Assembly (NCBI GenBank): GCA_030156255.1
Contig: JASGMV010000004.1
Location: 1 to 64,000, forward strand
DNA length: 64,000 nt
Direction: 5' to 3'
From: Desulfovibrionales bacterium
Lineage (GTDB): Bacteria > Desulfobacterota > Desulfovibrionia > Desulfovibrionales > Desulfovibrionaceae
In this document: piece by piece, positions 27,398-36,227 of the stretch
Layout of the letters: each line of letters opens with the position of its first letter
Numbering within the stretch: the first letter of the stretch is position 1
Notes under the pieces: model-generated
The model's input: only the letters and a program-made list of their open reading frames with translations
What the model was told of the DNA's origin: nothing
The model's database searches: none
Made by a program: the position numbers and the translations under genes

Positions 27398-28129
27398 TTA
27401 GTTGGACGGTTTTTTCACGTTCAGCATTTCCACCTCGAAAACCAGGGTGGACCCGGGCAGGATTTCGGGGCCCGCCTGACGGTCGCCGTAGGCCAGGTCC
27501 GGCGGAATGACCATCCGGGCCTTGCCGCCTTCTTTCATGAGCTGCAGCCCTTCGCTGAAGCCGGGAATGACGCCCTTGACCGGGAAGACGGCGGCCTTGT
27601 TGCGGTCGTAGGAGCTGTCGAAGACGGTTCCGTTGACCAATTCGCCCTTGTAATTGATTTCGACCACGTCGTCCGATCCGGGCTGCGGGCCTTCGCCTTC
27701 TACGATCACTTCGAACTGAAGCCCGCTGGGCAAGGTTTTGACGCCCTCGCGCTTGGCGTTTTCTTCAAGATAGGCTTTACCGGCCGCGATGGTTTTGTTC
27801 ATTTGCGCCTGCATTTGTTCTATTTGCTCCTGCATCCGCTTTTGCTGCTCGGCCTGCATCTCTTGCTGGAGTTTGCTCAAAGCCGCCTGCATGTCTTCGG
27901 GCGTCATGGCCAGATCGGCTCCGGAGGCGGAGTCGCTCAGGCCTTTGGCCACCACGGCGAAGTCCAGGTCCGCCGCGCTTTGGCTCAAGGATGTACCGAT
28001 ATCCACACCCAAGGCGTAGCTGATTTTTTGCTTATCGGTTTCAATTTTGACGTCCTTTTTTTGGTTGCCGGAGCAGGCCGGGACCAGCATGAGCGCCAAG
28101 GCCAGAAAGACGAAGAAAAGACGATTCAT
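27398..28129 (-). CDS. FKBP-type peptidyl-prolyl isomerase lipoprotein
   Basis: Periplasmic or outer-membrane-anchored folding factor of 243 residues. The signal peptide ends in the lipobox LVPAC. A dimerising FKBP_N-type helical domain follows (SYALGVDIGTSL, then the long Gln/Glu/Met-rich helix). The C-terminal FKBP domain has VEINYKGELVNGTVFDSSYD and VIPGFSEGLQLMKEGGKARM, ending VEMLNVKKPSN. This plan is that of FkpA/Mip. The ATG at 28129 follows AAGGAGAAACC. Confidence 0.93.
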   Translation of the reverse strand: MNRLFFVFLALALMLVPACSGNQKKDVKIETDKQKISYALGVDIGTSLSQSAADLDFAVVAKGLSDSASGADLAMTPEDMQAALSKLQQEMQAEQQKRMQEQIEQMQAQMNKTIAAGKAYLEENAKREGVKTLPSGLQFEVIVEGEGPQPGSDDVVEINYKGELVNGTVFDSSYDRNKAAVFPVKGVIPGFSEGLQLMKEGGKARMVIPPDLAYGDRQAGPEILPGSTLVFEVEMLNVKKPSN

Positions 28130-28316
28130 GGTTTCTCCTTGTGCCATGGAAATTTTTCCATCGGAAATTGAAGCAGAAGCGACCATAGATGAGCCCGACG
28201 GTTCTGGCAAGACGGATTGGAGGTGTTTGTGGAGCGCTTCCCTTTACGGACGCAAGCGCGGGTGCTACGAGAGAGAAAACGGCGATTTCCGTCGCCCAGG
28301 AAGGGGGCGCAACGTT

Positions 28317-29978
28317 ATGTATCTCGGCATTGACGTGGGGGGAACCCACACCGACGCTGTGGCTGTGGAGAACGGCGCTGTCAGGGCGTCGTGCAAAATT
28401 GTCACCCGGCACGAAGATTTACTCGCATCCATCAATGGAGCGCTTGAAGAGATTTTGGCCCAAGTGGACGCCGGCGCCGTCCGCCAGCTGAACCTGAGCA
28501 CCACCCTGTCCACCAACGCCCTGGTTCAGGGGCGCATCGACGATGTGGGGGTTCTGGTTTCCTGCGGACCGGGGGTCGATCCCGCCTCTTTCGCGCCGGG
28601 CCGCCATTTTTACATCATCGACGGCGCTATCGACCATCGCGGCGTCGAGTCCCGGGCCTTGGACAAGGCCGCGGCGGCGCGGGCCGTGGACGACTGCCGT
28701 AAGCAGGGAGTGAACGTCTTCGCCGCAGTGACCAAGTTTAGCATCCGCAACCCGTCGCAGGAAATCGCCCTGAAAGAGGCGGCCCAGGACGCGGACTTCG
28801 TGACCATGGGCCATACCCTGGCCGGACGGCTGGGATTCCCTCGGCGTGTCGCCACGGCCTATTTCAACTGCGCGGTCTGGCGGCTGTACAACGGGTTCGT
28901 GAACGCCGTGAGCGAGAGCATCCGGGCCATGGGCCTGAACTGCCCGGTGGGCATGCTCAAGGCGGACGGCGGCACTTTGCCGCTGGACGTTTCCAGAAGC
29001 TTTCCCGTGCAATCCATTTTCTCGGGTCCGGCCGCCAGCGTCATGGGCATCATCGCCCTGTGCGACATCCGCCAGGACTCCGTCATTTTCGACATCGGCG
29101 GGACCACCACGGACATCGCCGTTTTCGCCGAAGGGGCGCCGCTCATCGAGCGGGACGGCATTTCCATTGGCGGGCATCCCACGCTGGTGCGCGCGCTTCG
29201 GGTGCGCTCCATCGCCGTGGGCGGAGATTCGGCGCTCAGCGTGGCGGGCGGTTTGGTGCGGGTCGGCCCCCAGCGCGAAGGCCCGTCCATGGCCGCCGGG
29301 GGCGGCCGCCCCACCCTGACCGACGCCTTGAACGCGGCCGGCCGCAGCGCTTATGGCGACGTGGCCGCCTCCGAAAAAGGCATCGCGGACATGGCCCGGG
29401 ATTACGGCGTGGATGCGCGGAAATTCGCCGAAACCGCCATTCGCTCCGCGGTGGACCATATCCATCAGGAGACCCGCGCCTTTCTGGCGGAGATCAACGA
29501 GCGCCCCGTATACACCATTCATGAGATGCTGGAGGACCGGCGCATCGTCCCGAACAGGGTCTACCTCATGGGCGGGCCGTCCCACTCCATGAGCGGAGAT
29601 GTCCGAGAGGCTTTCAAAACGCCGGTGATCGTGCCGGAGAACGCCTCCGTGGCCAACGCCGTGGGCGCGGCCTTGACCCGCACGACCCACGACGTCCACC
29701 TTTTCGCGGACACGCAACGGGGCTTCTTGCTCATTCCTTCTCTGGAGCTGAGCGAAGAGGTCGGGAAAAATTTCGATTTGAAGGCCGCCGAGGCCGAAGC
29801 GAAAAGAAGGCTTGGCGAGCGCTTGAGGGAAATCGACGCCAGCACCGGTTTCGACGACGTGGAGATAACCGAGTCCAGCTCGTTCAACATGGTGTCCGGA
29901 TACGGAACCGTCGGCAGAAATATCCGGGTCAAGGCCCAGGTCAAGCCGGGCGTGTTGGAGCGGATCAACCAGAGCTGA
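28317..29978 (+). CDS. hydantoinase/oxoprolinase (HyuA-like) ASKHA protein
   Basis: The 553-residue protein is of the HyuA/HyuA_N type. It opens with the ATP-binding MYLGIDVGGTHTDAV, has the NLSTTLSTNALVQGR segment and a second phosphate motif IFDIGGTTTDIAVF near residue 255-270. VYLMGGPSHSM and VANAVGAAL near the end complete the ASKHA fold. The family includes ATP-dependent hydantoin, oxoproline and acetone-carboxylase subunits. No HyuB partner is adjacent, so the reaction is open. The ATG follows GGAAGGGGGCG. The deacetylase-family gene follows after 46 bp. Confidence 0.9.
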   Translation: MYLGIDVGGTHTDAVAVENGAVRASCKIVTRHEDLLASINGALEEILAQVDAGAVRQLNLSTTLSTNALVQGRIDDVGVLVSCGPGVDPASFAPGRHFYIIDGAIDHRGVESRALDKAAAARAVDDCRKQGVNVFAAVTKFSIRNPSQEIALKEAAQDADFVTMGHTLAGRLGFPRRVATAYFNCAVWRLYNGFVNAVSESIRAMGLNCPVGMLKADGGTLPLDVSRSFPVQSIFSGPAASVMGIIALCDIRQDSVIFDIGGTTTDIAVFAEGAPLIERDGISIGGHPTLVRALRVRSIAVGGDSALSVAGGLVRVGPQREGPSMAAGGGRPTLTDALNAAGRSAYGDVAASEKGIADMARDYGVDARKFAETAIRSAVDHIHQETRAFLAEINERPVYTIHEMLEDRRIVPNRVYLMGGPSHSMSGDVREAFKTPVIVPENASVANAVGAALTRTTHDVHLFADTQRGFLLIPSLELSEEVGKNFDLKAAEAEAKRRLGERLREIDASTGFDDVEITESSSFNMVSGYGTVGRNIRVKAQVKPGVLERINQS

Positions 29979-30024
29979 ACCGGAGAGCAAACCTTGGATC
30001 GATTGGCTAATTAGAGGTCCAGCC

Positions 30025-31344
30025 ATGCATAACGATAAGAATAAATTAGGAATTATTTTTTTCCCGGCCTTTGATTGGGCCATTTCGCCCACCCACCCGG
30101 AGCGCGAAGAGCGGTTGTTGTACACCCAGGACCAGCTTTGGGAGGAGGGGGTCTTCGACATCAAGGGCGTGTGCGAATACAAGCCGGACGTCGCCGAACG
30201 CACGGACGTGGAGCGCGCCCATTTCTGTTTTCCGGACGTGGACGCCGTGACCACGCGCTCCCACATGATCGCCGCCGGCGGCGCCATCCGCGCCGCCCGG
30301 CTGGTTCTGGAGAACGAATGCGACAAGGCCTTCGCCTTGGTCCGGCCTCCGGGACACCACGCCATGAAAGTGGTCCACGGATCGCGCGGTTTCTGCAACA
30401 TCAACAACGAAGCCGTCATGATCGAATACGCCCGGGAGCATTACGGGATCAAGCGCGTGGCCGTGGTGGACACCGACTGCCATCACGGCGACGGCAGCCA
30501 GGACGTTTTTTGGCACGACCCCGACGTGTTGTTCATCTCCCTGCACCAGGACGGGCGGACGTTGTACCCCGGCTCAGGCTTCCCGACGGAGTGCGGCGGC
30601 CCTAAAGCTCTCGGCAGGACCATCAACATCCCGCTGCCTCCGAGGACTTCGGATGAAGGCTTCCTCACCGTTCTGGACAGGGTGGTGCTGCCCATTCTGG
30701 ACGATTTCAAGCCTGAGCTGATCGTCAACTCCGCAGGCCAGGACAATCACTATTCCGACCCCATCACCAACATGAACTTCTCGGCCCAGGGCTACGCGCT
30801 GCTCAACCAAAGACTCTCCCCGCATATCGCGGTGCTGGAGGGCGGTTACTCCATTCAGGGCGCCTTGCCGTACGTGAACCTGGGCATCATCCTGGCCATG
30901 GCCGGGCAGGACTTCTCCCATGTCCGGGAACCCGACTACAACGCGGAAGCCATTCGCCAGGACCGCCGCATCGACGATTACGTCGACGCTTTGTGCGACC
31001 AACTGCCCGCGCTTTATTTCGATCCGCCCAGCACTCCGGAGGATGGTTCGTTCTCCAACGGGTGCTACGTGCGCAAGAAAAACATCTACTACGACACGGA
31101 CGGCATTACCGAAACGCAGGTGGAGTCGCTCCACCTGTGCGACGACTGCCTGGGCGTTCTGAAAGTGGAGAGCAAGTCTTCGGTGAACCCGAAGAGCCTG
31201 GGCGTGCAGCTTTACGCCGGCGCCTGCGAGTCCTGCCGGAGCCTGGCCCTCGACATGGTCGAGCAGGCGCGGCTCAAGGGCGATTACCGGTTCATCCAGT
31301 TCATCAACCGCTGCGACAAAGAGTACTCCCGCTACGGTTATTGA
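30025..31344 (+). CDS. histone-deacetylase-family amidohydrolase with Cys4 tail
   Basis: Zinc amidohydrolase of the HDAC/acetylpolyamine amidohydrolase/AcuC superfamily. Key motifs are VRPPGHHAM (106-114), DTDCHHGDG with zinc ligands Asp151 and His153, the third ligand Asp240 in NSAGQDNH, and the catalytic Tyr275 in LEGGYSI. Bacterial members deacetylate polyamines, acetoin-related or protein substrates. Unusually it carries about 100 extra C-terminal residues with two Cys pairs (CDDC at 372-375, CESC at 401-404) likely to bind a second metal. It is probably cotranscribed with the HyuA-like gene. Its last 7 bp overlap the convergent binding-protein gene. Confidence 0.92.
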   Translation: MHNDKNKLGIIFFPAFDWAISPTHPEREERLLYTQDQLWEEGVFDIKGVCEYKPDVAERTDVERAHFCFPDVDAVTTRSHMIAAGGAIRAARLVLENECDKAFALVRPPGHHAMKVVHGSRGFCNINNEAVMIEYAREHYGIKRVAVVDTDCHHGDGSQDVFWHDPDVLFISLHQDGRTLYPGSGFPTECGGPKALGRTINIPLPPRTSDEGFLTVLDRVVLPILDDFKPELIVNSAGQDNHYSDPITNMNFSAQGYALLNQRLSPHIAVLEGGYSIQGALPYVNLGIILAMAGQDFSHVREPDYNAEAIRQDRRIDDYVDALCDQLPALYFDPPSTPEDGSFSNGCYVRKKNIYYDTDGITETQVESLHLCDDCLGVLKVESKSSVNPKSLGVQLYAGACESCRSLALDMVEQARLKGDYRFIQFINRCDKEYSRYGY

Positions 31345-32534
31345 TCGGAGGACGGGTCGGCCTTCTGCTGCAACTCCGTGGGGCAGAAGCGGGTGATGCT
31401 CGTTTCGCCGTTCGGGTCGATGCGCACCATGAAGATCTCCGTCACGGGATCGCCCGTCACGTTGAACTCCACCAGCCCGGTCACTCCCTGGTAGGGCGGC
31501 ATGTCCACCAGGGCCTGGGCGATCTTTTGCGGATTGGCGTCGCCGGCGCGGCGCACGGCCGCGAACAGCGCTCCGAAGGCGTCGTAGGTCAGGGCGGCCA
31601 TTTCCGTGGGCGGGTGGTTGTACATTTTTTCATACGCGGCCACGAACGCCTTGTTGCCGGGAGTGGGCATGTCCGGCAGCCAGTGGTCGATGAAAACCGT
31701 GTTGCGGAACTCCCGGGCGCCGAACAGCTCGCGCCCTTTCCAGGAATCCGGGCCGATAACCACCTTCTTGAACCCGAGTTTGCGAAGCTCCCGCACCTGG
31801 ATCATGACTTCCTTGTACGCATTGGGCAGGAAGACGGTGTCCGGCGCGCCGGCGACGATGTCCCGCAGCAAGGCTCCAAAGTTGCGTTCGGCCTTGCCGT
31901 AGGGCGCGTTGGCGGTGATTTTTCCGCCGAACGCCGTGAAGTCCTTGGTGAAAACCTGATCGAACTCCCGGGCGTAGACGTCGGATGCGTCGAAGAGCAC
32001 GGCGGCCGTGGAGATTTTGAGCTCGTTGAAAGCATACCAGGCCAAGGCTTGCCCCTGGACGTTGTTGTTGTCCGGGATGCGGAACACGTACTTCTTGCCG
32101 TGGGTGAGGCTGCTCACCGTGGCGAAGGGGGTGATCATGGGCGTGCGCAACCGCTGGGCCACGCTGGCGACGTCTTCGGCCAGCGTGCTGAAGACCGGGC
32201 CGATAATGGCGGCCGCGCCGTCTTTTTCAATGAGCTTGGCGGCCGCGTCGGCCGCTGTTTGAGGATCGTGGCGACTGTCTTCGGTCAGCAGCCGGACTTT
32301 CAACCGGGGAGCGTCAGAGGCCGGCCCCAGGGGAACGCCTCCCTGGTCGTTCGCCTCCTTGGCCGCGAATCTGGCGGCCTCCACGGCGTCCTGCCCGTAG
32401 CGAAAAAGTTCGCCGCTCATGACGGCGATGAGCCCGACGGTCAGTTCTCCGGACGGCTTTTGATCCCCTCCGGAGCACCCCGCGAAGAGGACTAGGACGA
32501 GAAGACCCGTGTAAATCCATCGGCGCTGCAACAT
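31338..32534 (-). CDS. periplasmic branched-chain-type binding lipoprotein
   Basis: ABC-transporter substrate-binding protein of the Leu/Ile/Val receptor type (Peripla_BP_6). The signal sequence IYTGLLVLVLFAGC ends in a lipobox. The mature domain begins with LTVGLIAVMSGELFRYGQDA and contains AAIIGPVFSTLAEDVASVAQ, a typical ligand-cleft loop. The 398-residue length fits. The start is uncertain: the ATG at 32534 has no clear ribosome site, and upstream candidates at 32558 and 32573 are possible. No permease or ATPase gene is next to it, so it may be an orphan receptor. Confidence 0.88.
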   Translation of the reverse strand: MLQRRWIYTGLLVLVLFAGCSGGDQKPSGELTVGLIAVMSGELFRYGQDAVEAARFAAKEANDQGGVPLGPASDAPRLKVRLLTEDSRHDPQTAADAAAKLIEKDGAAAIIGPVFSTLAEDVASVAQRLRTPMITPFATVSSLTHGKKYVFRIPDNNNVQGQALAWYAFNELKISTAAVLFDASDVYAREFDQVFTKDFTAFGGKITANAPYGKAERNFGALLRDIVAGAPDTVFLPNAYKEVMIQVRELRKLGFKKVVIGPDSWKGRELFGAREFRNTVFIDHWLPDMPTPGNKAFVAAYEKMYNHPPTEMAALTYDAFGALFAAVRRAGDANPQKIAQALVDMPPYQGVTGLVEFNVTGDPVTEIFMVRIDPNGETSITRFCPTELQQKADPSSDQ

Positions 32535-32676
32535 GGCCGTCCGAGAACAATTTCGCATATCGGCAATCCCCACAACGGAAAGGCGCGTTTTTTCGACTTA
32601 CAATTCGTCCCCCATAAAAAATGTTTTTGGGAAAGGGGATGGGGTTCCCCCTTCCCCCGGTTCGCACAAGCGAAAT

Positions 32677-32868
32677 CTATATGCCCTTCATGCAGGCGTC
32701 CATCTCCTCGGAGATTTCAAGGGCCAGTTTGCCATCGCCCAGGTCCACCAACTGGACGTTGCGCTCCGGGATCAAGGCCATGTCCTCGGCGACGTTTTCG
32801 AATTTGGCGCGCTCGCTTTGCGCGTCCGCGTCGCCGGGTTGAAAGACTTCAAGGCGCACCCAGCTCAT
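32677..32868 (-). CDS. unknown 63-residue protein in the alr operon
   Basis: Not recognised. The 63 residues (MSWVRLEVFQPGDADAQSER at the start) are acidic and have no Cys pair, signal or membrane segment. The ATG is preceded by AAGGAGTCGAACC, and the gene follows alr by 21 bp, so it is probably translated from the same mRNA. Confidence 0.72.
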   Translation of the reverse strand: MSWVRLEVFQPGDADAQSERAKFENVAEDMALIPERNVQLVDLGDGKLALEISEEMDACMKGI

Positions 32869-32889
32869 GGTTCGACTCCTTGTCGGGGT

Positions 32890-34017
32890 TCAATTCCCGT
32901 GGGTTTTTCTGTTCAGGCCGAGCAGACAAAAGACCTCGTAGGGGATGGTGCCCCACCAGCCGGCCAGCTCTTCGGGCCGAATGGCCTGCGGTCCTTCGCC
33001 GCCGAGGAGCGCGGCCTGTACGCCGGGGCGCACGCCGCTTATTTCCGTGACGTCGAGGATGCAGAGCTGCATGCAGACCCTGCCCAGAATGTTGGCGCGT
33101 TTCCCGGCGACGAGCGCTTGGCCTTTGTTGGACAGCCCGCGCGAATAGCCGTCGGCGTAGCCTGCGGCCGCCACGGCCACGCGCATGTCGCGGTCCGCCG
33201 TGTAGGACGCCCCGTAGCTGATGGTGCGGCCTTTGGGCAGATCGCGGACCTGGACCACCGGGGCGAAGACGTCCATGGCCGGAGTCAGCTCCCGGCCCAT
33301 GTCCTCCATCGGCGTTTTGTGGAAGGGATTGACGCCGTACAGAGCGATTCCGGGTCGCTGGGCCTCGTGATGCAGCGCGCCGTGGGCCAGCAGGCCTGCG
33401 GAATTGGCCAGGCAGCCCTGTATGTTGAGGCCGGCCCGGCGCAGGGCGTCGAGAATAGCCTGGAACCTGGCCCCTTGCTTTCGGACGTGCTCGAAATGCT
33501 CCGGCTCGTCGGCGCAGGCCAAGTGCGAGCTGGCCATGACCGGCCGCAGCTTGGGCGTTTGCTTGAGCCTGTCCAGCAATGCGGGGACGTCGTCCAGGGT
33601 GAATCCGAGCCGGGACATGCCCGTGTCGAACTTCAGGCAGACGTCCAGGGGCGCCGTACGGCGGCCCGCGGCCTCGGCGGCCAGGTCCATCTGCTCCGCG
33701 GATCCCACGAAGGGGACCACGCCGTTTTTGGCCAGCAGGTCCGCGTCGACGCCGTCCACGGGGCCGAGCAGGGACACGATGCGCGCGTCCGGCAGGACTT
33801 CGGCGAGTTCGCAGCTTTCTTCGATGGTCCCCGCCGCAAAGGTCCGGGCTCCCTCGTCATGCAGGGCCTGCGCCACGGGCGCCATGCCATGGCCGTAGGC
33901 GTCGGCTTTGACCACCGGGATGATCTCGCCGCCGCTTTTGGAGGAGAGGAGGCGGTAGTTGGCCCGAATGGCGCCCAGCCGGACGTGGACGTGAATTTTA
34001 TTGTAGGTAATGCTCAT
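32890..34017 (-). CDS. alr: alanine racemase
   Basis: PLP enzyme that makes D-alanine for peptidoglycan. The 375-residue protein has the PLP-lysine motif PVVKADAYGHGM (about 34-45), SSHLACADEP, RPGIALYGVNPF and the catalytic Tyr segment TISYGASYTA near residue 265. Normal length. The start ATG at 34017 is not preceded by a strong site. It is the first gene of a two-gene unit with the 63-residue protein. Confidence 0.95.
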   Translation of the reverse strand: MSITYNKIHVHVRLGAIRANYRLLSSKSGGEIIPVVKADAYGHGMAPVAQALHDEGARTFAAGTIEESCELAEVLPDARIVSLLGPVDGVDADLLAKNGVVPFVGSAEQMDLAAEAAGRRTAPLDVCLKFDTGMSRLGFTLDDVPALLDRLKQTPKLRPVMASSHLACADEPEHFEHVRKQGARFQAILDALRRAGLNIQGCLANSAGLLAHGALHHEAQRPGIALYGVNPFHKTPMEDMGRELTPAMDVFAPVVQVRDLPKGRTISYGASYTADRDMRVAVAAAGYADGYSRGLSNKGQALVAGKRANILGRVCMQLCILDVTEISGVRPGVQAALLGGEGPQAIRPEELAGWWGTIPYEVFCLLGLNRKTHGN

Positions 34018-34108
34018 AGGTTGTTCTCGCCGGAACGATAGGACAAGCTCGCAGCTTTGCCAACCATCAAAAAGGCGGGCCTGCGGCGGCGAACGAAGAA
34101 AAAGGCCT

Positions 34109-35650
34109 TCAGGCGCTGTTGTCGGAGTTTTTTTGGATGCCCAGCCGCTTGAGGCGGGAGTCGAAGGTGGAGCGATTCACTTGGGCCTCCCGGGCGGCGC
34201 TGGAAATGTTCCAGCGGTGCTTCTCCAGTAGATAGCCGATGTAGGCGCGCTCCATGTCCTCCCAGCTTTTGCCTTCGAAGGACGGTTCCGGCGGTCCGGG
34301 AGCTTCGGAAAGCAGCGGAGCAAGGGAGGGGCCGGATGGATTCTTGCGGGGTTCGGCCAGGAAATGCTCGGGGAAGTCCCGTAGTTCGATGACCTCGAAG
34401 TGCACCACCACCATCAGCTGCTTGATGATGTTTTCCAACTCGCGGATATTTCCGGGCCAGGGATAGGCCATCAGAAATTCAAGGGCCTCGCGGGAGATGA
34501 TTTTGGGCTTGAGCCGCATGTGCTCGGCCTCCCGTTTGAGAAAATGCCGGGCCAGCAGCGGCACGTCTTCGGCTCGTTCGCGCAGCGGGGGAAGGCGCAG
34601 GGGCAGCACGTTGAGGCGATAGAACAGATCCTGGCGGAAGTCCTTGTCCCGGATCGCGGCCTGCAAATCGCGGTTGGTGGCGGTGATGATCCTGACGTCC
34701 ACGGTCTTGGTGCGGGAGTCTCCCAACGGCTTGATCTCGTGCTCCTGGAGGACGCGCAGCAGTTTTGCCTGGAGATTGAAGGGCATCTCCCCGACTTCGT
34801 CCAGAAACAGGGTTCCCCCGTCCGCGGCTTCGAACAGGCCCATCTTGTCGCGGTCCGCTCCGGTGAAAGCGCCTTTTTTGTAGCCGAACAGCTCGCTTTC
34901 GAGCAGGGTGTCGGGGATGGCGCTGCAGTTTTGGGTCAGGAACGGTTTGTTTCGGCGCGGGCTGCGACTGTGGATTTCCCTCGCCAGCAGTTCCTTGCCC
35001 GTGCCGGACTCTCCGTAAATAAACACGGGATAGTCGGTGGCCGCGTAGTTGCGCACGATTTTCATGACCTGCTGGAAGGCGGGGCTTGCGCCGAGCACCA
35101 GTTCGCTGGACGAGCTTTCGCCCGAAGCCGGCGCCCGGGCGCCCTCCAGCAGGCCGGCCGCGGCCAGCGAGCGCCCCAAGGCCGAGGCGCCGACGTCGAT
35201 CAACTCCTGCAGCAGCTTCAGATAGTCCGGGTCCAGGTTGAGCCGGTCGCCTTGGGCGCTGGTGTCGATGATCTGCACGGCCCCGTAGACCGAGCCGTCC
35301 TCGTGAAATAGAGGGAAGCACAGAATCAGTTTGCTTTTGACCTTGGGGCCGTACTCCACGTCTCCGGAGCGCCGGGAGTCGAGGTCGGCTTCGGCCATGG
35401 TCATGCGGCCCTTGTCGATGACCCAGCTCACCACGCTGGGTTTGCCTTTGGGCAGCACCATGCCTTTGATCTGGCCGCTTTGCTTGCCCAGGGCCTCAAT
35501 GCAGGTGTCGCCGGCCTTGGTTCGAATCCAGACCGAGCCCCGCTCCACGTTTTGGAACCCCATGAGCAACAGCAAAAATTTCCGGCGAAGCTTTTCCGGG
35601 GTCTGCTCTTCGGAGAGCAAGGCTAAGAAGTCCATGCGGGCTTGTTTCAT
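34109..35650 (-). CDS. sigma-54-dependent activator with GAF domain
   Basis: Bacterial enhancer-binding protein of 513 residues. Residues 1-170 form a GAF-like sensor (GSVWIRTKAGDTC, CFPLFHEDGSVYGAVQIID). The AAA+ core has Walker A GESGTGKE (213-220), canonical GAFTGA (260-265) for sigma-54 contact and Walker B TLFLDEVGEM. The C-terminus is a Fis-type helix-turn-helix (WNISSAAREAQVNRSTFDSR). The start at 35650 is chosen because the upstream extension needs a TTG in the operator-like repeats; the ribosome site is poor. The divergent gene has a sigma-54 promoter and is the obvious candidate target. Confidence 0.92.
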   Translation of the reverse strand: MKQARMDFLALLSEEQTPEKLRRKFLLLLMGFQNVERGSVWIRTKAGDTCIEALGKQSGQIKGMVLPKGKPSVVSWVIDKGRMTMAEADLDSRRSGDVEYGPKVKSKLILCFPLFHEDGSVYGAVQIIDTSAQGDRLNLDPDYLKLLQELIDVGASALGRSLAAAGLLEGARAPASGESSSSELVLGASPAFQQVMKIVRNYAATDYPVFIYGESGTGKELLAREIHSRSPRRNKPFLTQNCSAIPDTLLESELFGYKKGAFTGADRDKMGLFEAADGGTLFLDEVGEMPFNLQAKLLRVLQEHEIKPLGDSRTKTVDVRIITATNRDLQAAIRDKDFRQDLFYRLNVLPLRLPPLRERAEDVPLLARHFLKREAEHMRLKPKIISREALEFLMAYPWPGNIRELENIIKQLMVVVHFEVIELRDFPEHFLAEPRKNPSGPSLAPLLSEAPGPPEPSFEGKSWEDMERAYIGYLLEKHRWNISSAAREAQVNRSTFDSRLKRLGIQKNSDNSA

Positions 35651-35687
35651 AGAAGCGTTTGGTCCGAGGAGGATTAAAAAAGATATT

Positions 35688-35714
35688 TGACGACATATCG
35701 ACAATATGACGACA
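35688..35714. promoter_or_regulatory. candidate activator site, TGACGACA repeats
   Basis: Two exact TGACGACA octamers (35688-35695, 35707-35714) flank a third CGACA at 35699-35703. They lie between the activator start and the divergent sigma-54 promoter, about 100 bp upstream of it, the usual distance for an enhancer. Confidence 0.5.
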
Positions 35715-35808
35715 GGTCAAGGCGATTGTCTCGTTAAATAGTGAATCCGGATCCATTGCAGACTCGCCAACCCGCCCAACCCCCGCTCTCTTTCACCTTT
35801 TATTGGCG

Positions 35809-35824
35809 CGGCACGAAATATGCT
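35809..35824 (+). promoter_or_regulatory. sigma-54 promoter of the small membrane gene
   Basis: CGGCACGAAATATGCT matches TGGCACG-N4-TTGCW at all but two positions, with GG and GC 10 nt apart. It is 41 bp before the ATG at 35866. Confidence 0.65.
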
Positions 35825-35865
35825 GAACGAGAGGCATTCATCGTTATCCCAAGGGAGCTTTAAGC

Positions 35866-36105
35866 ATGTACTCAATCGACCATTTGCTGAAACAGCATCA
35901 GGATGAAATTCGAATGCTGCGACGGGACTCAGCTCTTCGTTGGAAGCAACGCAAACGTCAAGATCGGGCGATGCTCAACGCCTTCAAGGAGCGCAGGCGC
36001 GAGTTCGCCGTGCCGCGCGACTCTTCCCGTTTTCATACGGTCAGCAAGCTGTTCGGGGCCATGGCCGCCGCCGTGGTCGCAGGGATGGTCATCCTGGTCG
36101 GTTGA
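35866..36105 (+). CDS. small single-pass membrane protein, sigma-54 regulated
   Basis: The 79-residue protein is strongly basic over its first 55 residues (LRRDSALRWKQRKRQDRAML and similar). It ends in one hydrophobic segment, LFGAMAAAVVAGMVILVG, so it is tail-anchored with a cytoplasmic charged domain. The ATG follows CCAAGGGAG. It is transcribed divergently from the GAF-type sigma-54 activator and followed by a terminator, so it is a single-gene unit. No family known to me. Confidence 0.78.
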   Translation: MYSIDHLLKQHQDEIRMLRRDSALRWKQRKRQDRAMLNAFKERRREFAVPRDSSRFHTVSKLFGAMAAAVVAGMVILVG

Positions 36106-36128
36106 TTCCGCGTCGAAGTTTCAAGCAA

Positions 36129-36162
36129 GAAGGGGGAGCGACTTTTCGGCCGCTCCCCCTTC
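36129..36162 (+). terminator. rho-independent terminator after the small membrane gene
   Basis: A 12-bp perfect stem GAAGGGGGAGCG with its complement and a 10-nt loop, followed by ATCTTGTCTTTT. It may serve the convergent htpG mRNA as well. Confidence 0.8.
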
Positions 36163-36227
36163 ATCTTGTCTTTTGAGGAAATCCTTCGGGGGAAAAACGT
36201 TTCTCCCCCGGCTCGCATCAAATCAGA

